Positions 1 through 11,231 of a stretch of 64,000 nucleotides of DNA are shown piece after piece. Positions within the stretch are counted from its first letter, which is position 1, and the number at the start of each line of letters is the position of its first letter. Below the pieces are notes generated by a model. That model made no database searches. It had not been told where the DNA came from and worked only from the letters and a program-made list of their open reading frames with translations. Where the stretch lies: the NCBI GenBank assembly GCA_003194525.1, contig NBIV01000302.1:37310-101309 (forward strand). The letters run 5' to 3'. The position numbers were made by a program, and so were the translations under genes. Source of the stretch: Gracilariopsis chorda (lineage: Eukaryota; Rhodophyta; Florideophyceae; Gracilariales; Gracilariaceae).

Positions 1-333
1 AGTTAGGGTATTCTACCTAATCGAATTACATTCCGCTGGAACGATTCCTCTTGAGTGGTGTGCTACGTGGCACTAGTTAGAAAATACAGATTCTCTGTTA
101 GGAATCTTCCGTAGCAGCCCATCCTTAGGAGGGTATATAGTACCCACTCTACTACAACCTGGATCGGAGTATTGAGCTCACTAGAAACATACAATTGGGC
201 AGAAATCAACAGTCGGTATGGTCTGGATATCTGTAAATCATCCAAACGTGGGGAGTTCTTTGTAGCAAAATACTCCAAGGCTGGATGTTTACCAGCTTCA
301 GGTAAGCGCGATACTTGTTTGCAATGCTACCAA
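1..333. other. No gene recognised (left edge)
   Basis: Short open frames occur on the minus strand but none has recognisable motifs. The stretch lies outside the LTR-like repeat that starts at 334 and may be internal sequence of a truncated element. Confidence 0.4.
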
Positions 334-1036
334 TGCTAGGAACAGGAATGCAATGGTTGAGAATGGTGGGACGTCGATAGTGATGGTCCGAGTTGAAGTT
401 CGGAGCATCCATTGGCGGTCATATAGAGGTTCCAGCCTAGTTCTATCAGTGCCATTAGACAATGAGAAATCATCCGGGGTTAATGGCATCATGATTGGTC
501 TTCTTTTTGGCCGCCATACGTGGGTGGTTTACCGGGTTCAATGCCAGATCTAGCCGTTTGATGACTTGGCGATTTTTCCAGCTCATGGCTTGTTCTATGA
601 CTTGGCAAGGATCAGCAACAGGCAGGATATTGATGATCTGGCACTACCACAAGGTGCTCATGATGATTTGACGGGGATCTCTCAGGAACCGTCTATGACC
701 GTTTGATCATTTCTGTACTATGTGAGGTGTTTGTAGACGTTGTGAGTAGTAGGCAACGTGTATTTTGGATCCATCTTTGTCCACGTGGCCGGTCGGGGCT
801 TTTGTGAGATAAGTATGTTGTCGTATCATAATGACAGTATATCATGAAAGATGTCAACTCGGCTTGGAGGCCAGGTAGACATGTCAAATAGGTAACTGAT
901 CTCTTCAGAAGATCGAGTAGCATAAAAACAGGAAACGTAGACGCATTGTAACTTATGCTAGAGCCAACTATACTCAACAAAAGGTAGAATAGTAATTGAT
1001 CTAATAGTACTTCAACTGCTTTCGTCGTTGTAAGAC
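334..1036 (-). repeat. LTR-like repeat, copy 1
   Basis: This stretch aligns over its whole length with 35184-35872, with many scattered substitutions and small indels. It begins TGCTAGGAACAG where the other copy begins TGTTAGGAACAG. The other copy ends CCTAACA, giving a TG...CA terminus with inverted TGTTAGG/CCTAACA, which is what an LTR looks like. The right edge here is blurred, at about 1030-1045. A chromodomain-bearing pol tail on the minus strand lies next to the other copy, so the minus polarity given here is inferred. It abuts a plus-strand pol fragment of a different element and is probably a solo LTR or the end of a truncated element. Confidence 0.6.
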
Positions 1037-1345
1037 CAGCATCAATTCGCACTGGTGAACAGAGTCGTTTTTATCAACTTTGATGTTCTTTTTAAGGTCC
1101 TGGTTACCAACGTTGGCAAAAACACTCAGTGGTTAATCGAAAACCAAGTCCTGGGTTCGGTTCTCCCACACCTGGGGGTAATCTTGCCAAAGAACATTCC
1201 AGGGGCTGCCATCCTGGGAGTGGAAGACCATAAGGAGAGGACCGACAACTCAAACAACGCTGAGCGCAATTCGGATCCCGACCTCGAAAGTGAACGAAAT
1301 GAAGCAACTCGTGCGCTACCACCTGGTTCATAACAGGCAAATCTT

Positions 1346-2281
1346 ATGGAAGAACTCGAAAAGCTCGATTTGGATCATGTCCCTGACTCTTATCGTGAGA
1401 AACTACGGGATATGCTTCGTGAGTCTACCCCCATGTGGGACGGTTCCCTTGGAATAACAGGAATAACCGAGCACCGTACTGATTTCTTACCGAGCACTCG
1501 GCCAATTGCACAGCATCCGTATCGCGGTAGACTGACAGCCCATGAAGAGGAAAAATCTCAAGTCCAGGAGATGCTACGCGCTGGCGTCATTGAACCAGCT
1601 CAGTACGCTTGGGCTTCGCCAGTAGTGCTCGTTCCAAAATCGGATGAATCGTGGAGATTTTGTATTGATTAACGACTTGTCAACCAAGGTATCATCAAAG
1701 ACGTTTACCCGATCCCTCGGATGGACAAGTACATCGACTCAATTAGGAGTGCTACGGTGTTCACCGCTCTTGACGCCAATTGGGGTGATTTTCAAGTGCC
1801 TATCCGCAAGGAGGACTGCGATAAAACTGCGTTTGTGTTTCACCAACGACTATATTGGTTTCAAAGAATGCCCTTCGGGATAACTAATGCACGTGCTACG
1901 TTCCAAAGTGCCATAGATATTCTATTGGTCAGGTTCAAATGGAAAACCAGATTGGTGTATCTCGACGATGTAATCGTGTTCTCCAACAACTTGGATGATC
2001 ATATAACCAATGTGAGGAACGTCATGCGTTTGCTGCGAGATGCAGGCACTACTCTGAAACTCAAGAAGTGCAAACTATCTACCGATTCGGTGAAGTATCT
2101 TGGACATATAATCAGCCCCAGGCATCTCTCGATAGACGAGGTAAGAATTAAGTCGCTGAAGAACGCGAAACATTCGACTACGCAAACGGAACTCCGATAT
2201 TTTCTCAGAATTTGTAACGTATATCTTCGGTTTGTCCCGAGTTTTGCGGAGCTTGCGACACCGCTGATTTCACTCCTGTAG
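1346..2281 (+). pseudogene. Ty3 reverse transcriptase (broken)
   Basis: The RT is read in two frames. Positions 1346-1672 give the N-terminal part (MWDGSLG, then the ASPVVLVPK fingers motif and WRFCID). A TAA follows, where the related full-length element has a tyrosine (FCVYYRRLN). Positions 1721-2281 continue with FTALDAN (first catalytic Asp), the PFG motif and the YLDD catalytic box (VYLDDVIVFS, about 1957-1986). It ends at TAG 2279-2281 in the RT connection. The catalytic residues survive but the frame does not, so no active enzyme is expected. Confidence 0.88.
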
Positions 2282-2352
2282 AAGAGACAACCACTGAAAC
2301 TGGAAATTTTTGGCAATGCAGAGCGTCTGCCTTCACGTTTCTCATCAATGCC

Positions 2353-2691
2353 GTGATGTATCCGCCAATATTGGCGCTGCCAAGTCTCGGTTTAGCTTAT
2401 GAAGTGGATACTAATGCCAGTGATGACCAGGTCGGTTATGTGCTAATTAAAGTGACCGCAGAGAGTGAACGCTCCACTATCAGATATTGGTCTCGGACAT
2501 TGAACATGCATGAATGTAGCTACTTGGTTTCTGAGAAAGAGTGTCTCGCCATTGTTTGGGAGATCGCCACCCTTCGACCATATCTTACGGGACCCCATTT
2601 CAAGGTACATACGGGTCACTCCTGCCTCCGTCGGCTCATGGAGATTGCCGAATCATTGTGGCGGCTCATGCATTGGCCCCACCCACTCTAA
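2353..2691 (+). pseudogene. Ty3 RNase H (broken)
   Basis: The frame matches the RNase H domain that follows gypsy RT. The first catalytic Asp sits in YEVDTNASDD, the Glu in SEKECLAIVWE, and the YLTGPHFKVHT segment corresponds to the third-Asp strand (YTDHSS in the related element). Here that Asp is changed, reading HTGHSC. A stop at 2689-2691 interrupts the linker to integrase. Function is assigned by order and by similarity to the copy at 43645-44427 on the minus strand. Confidence 0.8.
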
Positions 2692-3066
2692 GAATTCGAT
2701 TTCGAAGTACTCTACAAAAAGGTAACCCTAAACACGCAACCCGACGCGTTATCCGGGCTGGGAACCACTGCAGAAGCAGAACCGGTTGATGATCTCGAGA
2801 TACCGTGTTTTGGGGTTGAGAACGATGAAAGGAATACCAAGGATTGGTCAGACGACATTTGTGATGAAGGTTTAGCTTTTCAAACTTCGGAGCCCCCGAG
2901 CGAAGGCTCCGTTACGTCTATTACTCCTGAGTACTTGATTCGCGAGCAGCAATGCGACCCGTTATGTACGCCGATTCAAGCTCGTCTCCATGGAGGATAT
3001 GAAGTACCTTTTTCGACGAAAGATCATGGAACACTTGTGAGGTAGGTTGATTCTTCTCCACACATT

Positions 3067-3756
3067 GTGGTCCACTTTTTGCAGAGACGGGTTCTCCACC
3101 ATTCTCATTATGTGAAACCTGGAGTACACCCACGGGGTAGGAAGTTATATCTAACTCTCCGCAGAGCTTTGTACTGGCTGGCTATGGCCTTTTACTGTTA
3201 TGCAGCTCGCCTCTCTTGTACGGCATGCGCGGAGAACAACGTGAAGCTACGGAAATACTCTAAGACGCTAACGTTGTTCCCAGCTCGCACTCCACTGGAA
3301 TTCGTGGCCATCAATATACTCAGTGAGTTGATTTGGTCACCCCGAGGAAACCGCTACCTGTTAATAATACCCGAACAGTCTTCTAAACTCGTACAGACAG
3401 TGCCACCTAAACGAATAACCGCTGCCGCGGTGGCACAAGCCTTCTTCACACACTGAGTATTCGTTTGCATTTCACTGGTCGATTTGTTATCCGAAGATGG
3501 CCCCCAGTTTACGTCAAAGTTGTTTCAAGACGTTTCTCGTATTCTCGATGTTCGAAGAATATTCGTCACAATAAATCACTCGCAAGGTAATGGACAAGTG
3601 GAACGATTTAATTGTACGATGCTTAACGCATTACGATCCTATACTGCGGATGAACCTAAGGATTGGGAACTGAATGCAGATGCGATTACGTATGCCTACA
3701 ATACCCAGGTACATCGGGTTCCGTCACTTTCACCTTTTGAGTTGGTGCTGTCGTGA
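3067..3756 (+). pseudogene. Ty3 integrase zinc finger and core (broken)
   Basis: Positions 3067-3456 encode an H2C2 integrase zinc-binding domain (HHSHY...C..C: LSCTACAENN) followed by the first part of the core, where the expected first Asp region reads FVAINIL rather than FIAIDIL. Positions 3484-3756 continue in the same frame after TGA 3454-3456: LLSEDGPQFTS is a changed second-Asp motif (SDNG in the relative) and NGQVERFNCT holds the conserved Glu. With two catalytic Asp positions altered and stops present it is inactive. Confidence 0.85.
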
Positions 3757-3792
3757 ATCCCATCCCCGGTGGCAATCGAGGCCTAACCGACT

Positions 3793-4762
3793 TTGTCGGT
3801 GTACCCTCCACCGTGTTTAAACAGGGATACCTGGAGAGAATGGATAAATAAGATGATTCCAGTTGCCCGGAAAGCTATGGACAAAGTTCAACTTGCGTAC
3901 AAGCGTAAGTTCGACGGCCAGCTCCGTCAACCGCTACCACAGGTTAACCGAAATGAGTTTGTTTTTTTTTCGTAAGGAGTATTATGATCCTGCAAAGGAA
4001 AAGCTTCATAAGCTTTCTATTATCGTGGAAGCACCCTATCGCGTGGTTTCTACAGCCAAGGACACAGTCGCCTTGGACATTAACGAACAACACGAACCGG
4101 TTTCGCGCGACTCCGTTACTGTATCTCCTCATCCTAAACCAGCCCCTGATACCGGCCATAATTCCGACGGTAATCTGGACTGAGACAAATCGCTCGTGGT
4201 TCATTCTCCATCGCAGCCAGCGATTGTACTGCATCCGGATCTTGGTTTATCGGATTTACCAAAGGAAACGGATCTCCGTCTTCAGGACATGTCCCCGGAT
4301 ATCTCGGCTCACTCCATTCGAGTCAACCCGCCACCCACCCAACTCACCCCCCAGGCTTCGCCTAGGGAGGGAGAGGGAGGTGCGATCGTTGTCAATTTAC
4401 CGGCGTCACCGGGGAAATTTATTCCTGAGCACCAAACGGTTAATCGCACAGTGCAAGACGTTGAATTAGGACCCCGCAAGGTGAATGGGAATCCCACTAG
4501 GGAAAGCCCTTAAAGCAAAGACACTGCCGTAACAGCGCACGCCCCCGTGGCTCGCCTGCTGAAATCAGGACTCTGCAGTAGCTATAACACGCAAGGGGTT
4601 GCTCCTCGGACTAAGGGCGAACCGCGCCCAGTGATGGCCGACCCTGAATTGCGTTACCTCGACAAGGACGACGACCCCGATCGGGTGCACCCCACGCGTT
4701 GGTGCTTGTACTACCTGATTGCTGGGAATAACAAGGGTTTCGTGGAGCTCTTGAAGAGATAA
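3793..4762 (+). pseudogene. Integrase C-terminal tail and disordered linker
   Basis: After the core, several frames give NEFVFFS and then KEYYDPAKEKLHKLS, matching NNYVFISKEYYNPEQEKRHKLS of the full-length relative. This is the SH3-like integrase tail. It is followed by a proline/serine-rich, low-complexity stretch (4196-4513 and 4547-4762) that corresponds to the roughly 500-residue linker of the other copy. No enzymatic motif is seen in the linker. Sequence from 4763 to 5390 is more decayed linker with no stable frame. Confidence 0.65.
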
Positions 4763-5404
4763 AACGTTAAGACCTGCGCCACGGCGTATGGGAAGTTCAC
4801 GCGGAACGTGCGTCACATGGGGCACAGCTGATATACGCACTTGGACGTGGCACGCTTACAGCATCGCGGATCACTGAGTTGCAGAAGTAACGGGTACTGT
4901 ATCCGTGTACACGGCCACCCGTGGCACCCATCGGCAAGGGTTTACGTAAAATGGCACCGACACTTTGTGGACGTCCGGTGGCGACGGTCATCATATCAGG
5001 ATCCAGTTTGCAAACAACGTAGCCGGTCGATCCACCTCTATGCTTAGGGAGTCCGGCACACGACTATCTTCGTCAAGCGGTAATCGCGACCCTGTGAGGC
5101 GCTAACCAAATCTTAGACGCTACTGTTCGCCGGGTAACGAATTTTGGAAGCTCATGTGGGCACGTAGCACTCCTAAAGGCGAATTCTATCTGGGCATACT
5201 TTCAGATTTGCGCTACGACGCGTATCACGGAAGTTACTGTTCGGCCGAATTGACAGACCTACGGAAAGTAAATCCCAAGTCCCTGGGCTTTGAGAACCGT
5301 AATACTCTCTATCAGGGTTGAAAATTAGTCCTTTGGTACTCCTGAAGGGTTCGTCTATACGGGAACTCGTCATGAGACCCATGAAATCGGACACTTATAC
5401 CTGA

Positions 5405-5596
5405 GAATTCGTTGTCGAACGCATCATGCGTCACAAATATGACCCAAAAGGGTTGGTTTATTACCAAATCCGTTGGTATGGATACCCCCTAGAACAGGAC
5501 ACGATGGAACCCATCGAATACCTACCTAGGGCTCAAGTCCTACAATATCACCGCAGAACTCGGACATCCATACCAGCAATGGGGGATAAAGCCTAA
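5405..5596 (+). pseudogene. Chromodomain after an in-frame UGA
   Basis: This is an uninterrupted 63-codon frame encoding a chromodomain: EFVVERI start, IRWYGY core strand, then PIEYLPRAQVLQYH. It lacks its own ATG at the start. The codon immediately before GAA-TTC-GTT is TGA (5402-5404), and the frame upstream of it is open for a short distance. The full-length relative has the same arrangement, with TGA at 41378-41380 directly before GAG-TTC-GTA. Chromodomains at the end of chromovirus integrases bind methylated histone tails and target integration. The surrounding element is dead. Confidence 0.85.
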
Positions 5597-5919
5597 GTAG
5601 GGTAGAACCGTACCCGATCCCCGAAGGGTATGAAGTGACCTTGAAGCGGAGAAGCTCGAAGAAGAGAAGAGGAGGAAGAAGATCCTCACGGATGGAACAA
5701 GAAGTTGATGAACTGTAGCAAATGGAATACTACCAAATTAAGGGTTATACTGGCTCAACGGTTTAAAGAAGAAATGGCATGATGATGAAGAACACTATGA
5801 AGTGGAGAACGCAGAAAAGGAATGAATAAAGAAGTACGAAGAAAACCAATTTTGGTTTAATCCAGAAGCTATTGCAAGATTTATCACCGATACGTGAAGG
5901 TCAGAATACTGAGTACAAG
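5597..5919. other. A/G-rich spacer, no gene
   Basis: The plus strand is rich in GAAGAAG-type runs and encodes only short lysine/glutamate-rich pieces with stops. No domain is visible. Confidence 0.5.
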
Positions 5920-7622
5920 TTATCTCGACGAGTGACCTGCACCAGAGCAACTGGTTTTTGGACGATAGTTCGCCACGGCGAGAGCCAAGAGCTTTCCAGC
6001 ATCTACCATGTCCGGAGGTACTGGGATTCCAAGGTTTTGGAGGTTCTCGCGCAACGTGATGACATGAGGGTCCGTTACAACCGTAAGTGGCCCGTCGTCT
6101 ACAGGTTGCAGCTCACTCATCTGAGATACGAGGCCCCAACTCTCGGGAGCACCCGCCTGGCTGGACGTACCTGCGTTGCCTGGAACAACCGAATCCATGA
6201 CCGGTCCATGGTAAAGGCTACCACTCTCGTTGGCCTCGTCATCCATCATCAGATCATTGAAGTCGACTGACGGTTCATAATTGTCATGAAATATGAATCC
6301 TGTCCGATTACCCGCTGGTATGGTCCGCGGAAGACTGCCTTGATCAAATGCATGAGCACGGGATACCGTTGCACCCACATACTGGTCGTAATAGACGAAG
6401 TAACCAACAGTTGGATGCCGGTGACCCGGAGATTTGTCACGAGGATTTCTTGGTTCCTGACTACGGTTATCCCACGGAACGGTATCCCAGTTGACCTGGT
6501 TGATCACATCCAAGATGTATAAGACTTCTTCCAGGTTCTCTTGGCATCCCAATGGGATTAAGAGGTCGAGCTGTTTGATGATGTTCCTTAACATTGATGA
6601 TATGACCCAAAGACGGTAGTGGTCATACGCTTCCCTAAAACGCAAAACCGCTACGTGGGTATTCTACTCTGCGGCAATAAGCGACCAATAACCGGATTTC
6701 GTACCATCAATGATATGGGAACTTATGTAAGTTAAACAGAGAGGACGTTCCGGAAAACAACCCTTCAGTACCTCAACCTGACGCCACCACGGTGGTAAGG
6801 CTGCGAAGCGACCCCTGAACGTTTGCGAGAGATACAGTTCGGTTTCGATATTGGTGTATGGAATCAAATACCCATGCCGGGAACGCGCCTTGCACGCAAA
6901 CAGAATCTTCTCGGAGAACGCCGCTTGCGTTTCAGAACGTCGGAGGAACCGAACCTCCGCAGGGATCATGAGTCTCACCCAACTGAGCATATCGGACTAC
7001 ATCATTACCTGCGTTGCGGATTCGAAGTGTGCCGTATCGAACTGGGCCAGGTTATCCCCATAAGATCCTTCGCCGTAGGTGCCATACCTCGATACGTCGA
7101 AGTCGTATTCACTGGTAATCAGATGTTGATTTCGAGTACGCATGAGCTGTTTATACGTGAGTCACGTCATTTCTTCTCGATCCCTATCCAGGTTCTCTTC
7201 ATGGCAGAGGTCTATCTTTAAAAGGTTAGGATCCAACGCAATGGGTCCCCGCCAATCGCTTGAAGTGACCACGTCAAGCGGAAGCCTACCATGGGAAAAC
7301 ATCGTCGTGTGCGTAAGACTGGATTAGTGGCAGGTTGAAAATCTGGGACGGGCAAAATCAAAGAGCGCAGGCATAGATCGAAGGATTCTGTAACGGATCC
7401 CGTGCTTCCAGGGTTACCCTGTGGACTGACCAAAGTTGGTTTATAACAAGTACCCTGAGAGTAGTGCCACGCGCGGATGTGTACTGGAACAGTTATAGTA
7501 GCGTTACAGTGACGCAATGGAGCCGTAGGAAACCGGCTCAGTCCTGAGGATGAAGTAGCTATACTCCCAGAATGGGAAGTACCCACTCCGTGGTTTTGTT
7601 GGTTGAGATTCTCTGAGTTCAT
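5920..7622 (-). pseudogene. Unrecognised decayed antisense frame(s), possibly gag
   Basis: On the minus strand an ATG at 7622 opens a frame to 7218 and further open pieces follow at 6990-6664 and 6645-5920 (241 residues), separated by stops and frame changes. No domain is recognised: I see no zinc knuckle, protease or RT motif. Position between a chromovirus pol tail and an LTR suggests a gag or an accessory retroelement ORF in antisense, but this is inference only. It could belong to a separate minus-strand element whose 5' LTR is 7791-8678. Confidence 0.35.
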
Positions 7623-7779
7623 TAACGGAGATGAAGAATTGGTTTCGATGTTGTTAGTACTCGTTCGTCATGTTATGCATTGAACCGCAGGAAATTCGGT
7701 ATCACTCATGAGGAGTTGGATTTTTTATACCCGTTTTCGTCGGCGGGTCACTTGCTTTCGTTGCGATGTTTCCTGTTCT

Positions 7780-7790
7780 AAGGAGGGGGA
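7780..7790 (+). other. Polypurine tract
   Basis: AAGGAGGGGGA directly precedes TGTGTAGAG. A purine-only run immediately upstream of a TG is the standard primer site for plus-strand DNA synthesis at the 3' LTR of an LTR retrotransposon. Confidence 0.6.
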
Positions 7791-8678
7791 TGTGTAGAGA
7801 AATGCGTGCGCGCATACCCTCGAGGCGAGGTGGATCATGAATGATTCAATACCGACGTGGCTTCGGTTCACCTCAGGAATGAGTGGACCCTCAGAAGTAT
7901 TCGGTAAAATTCGATATGAATTTTAATTGGTATTTTTGGAACCTTCGTGGGTGATTTCTGTGGTATCTGGAACAGATGGACGTGTGGCAAGCGTACGAAT
8001 ATTATGCATGGTTGGCATGAATCACACGTGTCGTGTTGTGCCGTGGCCGGCAGTGCCGCCAAGTGAAGAAGTGGGTGGACCAGAAGTGTGGCACACTACA
8101 GTAGTAGTATTTTTAGTTTGTTGTGACCCAATAGTACTTAAGGGAGGGCGGCCTTGCCGTTTCACACTGAAGTAAAGACAAGCTGTGACTCGACTCTGAG
8201 TTTATCGCCTGCGCGAAGTGACCAACTCCTGCTGGGGTTTCACCGCGTTCGGTCTTGTTCTACTCCCACGCATACTATCACCAAGGACCGCTGATCTGTT
8301 TTACCCCGTGGGTTCGCCCGGTGCTCACTGTTTTTATTGTTTTGGTTACTTTTTATGTGTAAACAGATAACCGTTCCACTCAGTACTGATTTTTTCCATG
8401 CTGGCTGAACAAGCAGCAGCCCCAACCGCGGGGTCTCTTTCAGCTTTCCACACGATCCGCCGGGTTGTACCTTCTCTTTTGGTTTCTCCCCTTTTTTCAT
8501 TTTCCCTTTCTGGACTCTCCGGGGACTGGAACACCGCTCACATGGAACTGGGCACTACTTTGACCAGCTGGTAACCGGATTCTGGGTATCACCTCCGTCT
8601 TTATAGCCGCAAGCCACCTCGGTTTTACACCCGAACACTGAGTAGTACGAAGGGCCCTGTCGCTGTGCCTACCTCACA
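7791..8678 (+). repeat. Putative LTR (single copy in window)
   Basis: It starts TGTGTAG right after the polypurine tract and can be closed at CTACCTCACA, giving a TG...CA segment of about 0.9 kb with no coding frame of note. No second copy is seen in the window, so the right edge and the element it serves are uncertain. It could be the 3' LTR of the plus-strand chromovirus or the end of another element. Confidence 0.5.
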
Positions 8679-8738
8679 AGAGAGCAAAGCTGCGAACAAC
8701 TTTGGAGGAATTCTCCCCTAGGGATATTGCTTCACATC

Positions 8739-11231
8739 CTAAAACCCATTCTCTACCAGAGATAGAAGTGTGAATTTCGGATTATTGTTCGCATCCGTAG
8801 ACACATTGGAAACTTTTGATCCTTTCTGTGGTTTCAAGTATACCGTCTGATGTGCTCTATACAAATCAGGGTTTATTACTTGGTCACTCAATATCTCTTC
8901 AGTGTTGGCTGCTGCCTCGTCGGCCAGTGTTTGACCCTCGTATACATCTGGCACGTCTTCAGCCTCTACAGTCCGTCTTGTCTCTTCATTATCGACAACT
9001 TCTTCCCAGGATGTAAGCTTACCCATGTCTGAATCGTCGACGTCTTTTTCCAACGCTGTGGTCCAGTTCTTTTCCGAAAAATACTTCTGCGCATCAATAC
9101 CCTGAGAACGAAGTAAGTCCACTAGGGGCAAATCAGTCCGAGTTTGTAATGTACGCAGCTTGTTTGGATCCTTTTTTTCTTCTGCTTCTGTTATGGCCAT
9201 AGCTGTTTCATCGTCGAAACTATCAGTGTGCCCTTCGGAAGAGTTAATGGCAGAACTCAGAAACTCAGAGTCACATTCTTCATGTTTGCTGTTGCCAGGA
9301 CTCGGAACACCAGAGTCCCATTCCTCTTGTTTGCTGTTGCCAGAACTCGGAACATAGCCTGTGACGCGGACAATGGTTGTAGACTGTTCTCGTAAATTAT
9401 TCTCTTCAGGACTACCTTCTAGAAGAAGAGCAGCATCTGCCTTATCCCGAGCATGGTTCTCAACGCTTCCGTCACCAAAGAAGACAAGCTATACCAGATT
9501 AAAGTCGTCGTTATGATGGTTAGCTGAAGGAGGTATTTGGAGAGTAGATGCAAGCTCTGAAGAGAGCGCTTCTGTTTTCTCAAAAACGTCTTTGAGTTTA
9601 GATCGCCTTTACTTGTCCTGCCTGGCATTAGTCTGTAAAGCGGCTGTGTAATCAGCAACCTCCCCATGTTGCCTCCAAAACTTCGAGACATCCTTTGCCA
9701 TATAAGTTGAAAGTTTTGGAATTCGTTACAATTCTTCTACTTGAACTTTAGCTTCATGACGTCTCCGCCGATTGTTGTACTGTAAAACCATCTTTGCAAT
9801 CCTTCTCGCCATGTACATTTTCCACTTGTGCTCTCCGATGAAATCGATAGCCAACCATACTGCTTCGTACAGAAACTAATGGACTTCGGATCATTGCAGG
9901 GAGCATTTTGAACAAGCCATGCACATTAATTTCCAGTACATAGAATTTACCGCATCCTACAGAGTTTTTGTTGCTATGCATCTCTGTCTGGCTCAAGAGA
10001 TGCTTGAGGCTGCCCACAACTCCTTCAAAAAAAGCCTTTTCTTACGCAATAACGCCTTGCTCCAAAATACCCTTCACACTCACTAACGCTTCCAACCCAG
10101 ACGTAGTAGAGCGAGCTTGTGCGTCCATGACCTAAAAACTATACCCGTCTCTTTTCCAGTTGTTCTTATTCAGCTGAAATATTTCACTGCTGATGTTGGA
10201 CCAATAATAGCCCATCTAACCCAACAAAATTAACCTCATGCACGTCTGGCTTTGGTCTGTTCTGTTGGTCACGTAAAAACTCATGTCCACCAGACCCGTA
10301 TGGGTTTGCCCTAGACCCCACCCCTTTCTCCCGTTGAGCATCACTTTTCAATGCACTTGTAACAAATGGTTTCGAAATAGAGTGTAGCTGCAGAACACCA
10401 TACCTGTTTACAATATAAGCTTTGCCGTCGGCAAACCTAGCGAACGATTCTGGATCCCCTTGTCCTGACGCCTCAAATTTGGCTACCATATGCGCGTTTG
10501 AAATCTGCAAACATTCTATTAAACACACCACCTTCACGAATATATAAACGGTCAGCAGGAGTAAGCGTACATGTATCATTTGATTTGATACCTCCAGAAA
10601 TAGTTGTGTTTGCACCCTGTTTGAAGAAAAGGTCATTACATAACGGCGCGATTTGTGCATGCCATTAATCTTCATTCTGCCGATCAAGCTTCTCTTTGGT
10701 TAAACACTCTATCATTTATGTTCTTACTGAAGTCATACATGGGTCCATAAAGACTTGAAGCAATATAAAATACTCTGCTGTTTCAAAACCAGGGTTTCGA
10801 CTTTCGCTGGGAGACGATTTGTTGTATAAGGATTGTAGAGATGGGTGTTCCAGGACAACTAAATCTTCAATCCGGTTCGGTTCTTCAGTTTGACTGAAAT
10901 AAATCTGATTTACTCCGAACTCAGATCTTTTATACGATCTGACGGGTTTCATGAGTCTTTTATGTGAGTGAAAACGTTGTTTGAGCTGGATAATAATTTT
11001 TTCCTTACCTGAAAGAGATGAGATAGACTTTATTCAGCTTTAAAATTTCCATGGATATAATTTCGCGATTAATCTTGAGCTTTTCGTAAACCTTAACGTT
11101 TTGTTTACCTTTTGAGTTGCAAAATGAGTAGAAATCACGTTGTTTGATTTCTTTATAGAGCTTTTTGGAGATGGTTGAGTAGGCGGTTCAACTTCATGTG
11201 TACTTGATGGCTGCGGATCAGAGTCTGTCAT
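8739..11231 (-). pseudogene. Decayed unrecognised protein-coding region
   Basis: Reading the minus strand from ATG 11231, open pieces follow in order: 11231-11040, 10952-10716, 10687-10184, 10017-9754, 9691-9419 and 9200-8739, broken by stops and frame changes. They have protein-like composition. The last piece is acidic and ends NNNPKFTLLSLVENGF. The N-terminus is proline/serine-rich. A 15-residue tandem duplication is encoded at 9266-9355. I recognise no catalytic motif. Length and context suggest a dead transposon ORF, with a host pseudogene as the alternative. Confidence 0.4.
9266..9355. repeat. 45-bp tandem duplication
   Basis: Two adjacent 45-bp units (9266-9310 and 9311-9355) each contain TTTGCTGTTGCCAG followed by a near-identical ACTCGGAACA. 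On the minus strand each encodes 15 residues (VPSxGNSKxEExDS), so the repeat is in frame with the decayed ORF. Confidence 0.8.

Larger units (their letters stand above)
1037..5596 (+). mobile_element. Decayed Ty3/gypsy chromovirus (pol only)
   Basis: Successive plus-strand fragments spell a Ty3/gypsy pol in canonical order: protease-RT linker (1055-1345), reverse transcriptase (1346-2281), RNase H (2353-2691), integrase zinc and core domains (3067-3756), integrase tail and long linker (3793-5390), chromodomain (5405-5596). Gag and protease are missing at the left, where an LTR-like repeat abuts. Many stops and frame changes show it is dead. It is the same family as the element at 40095-49705: both share the pattern around MWDGSLG in the RT N-terminus, the KEYY motif after the integrase core, and the post-stop chromodomain. 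The polypurine tract and LTR at 7780-8678 may be its 3' end, but 2.2 kb of unexplained sequence separates them. Confidence 0.85.

Noticed and set aside
1104-1340. Minus-strand open frame opposite the gypsy linker
   Set aside because: It is a shadow of the plus-strand pol linker, which has recognisable homology to the full-length element.
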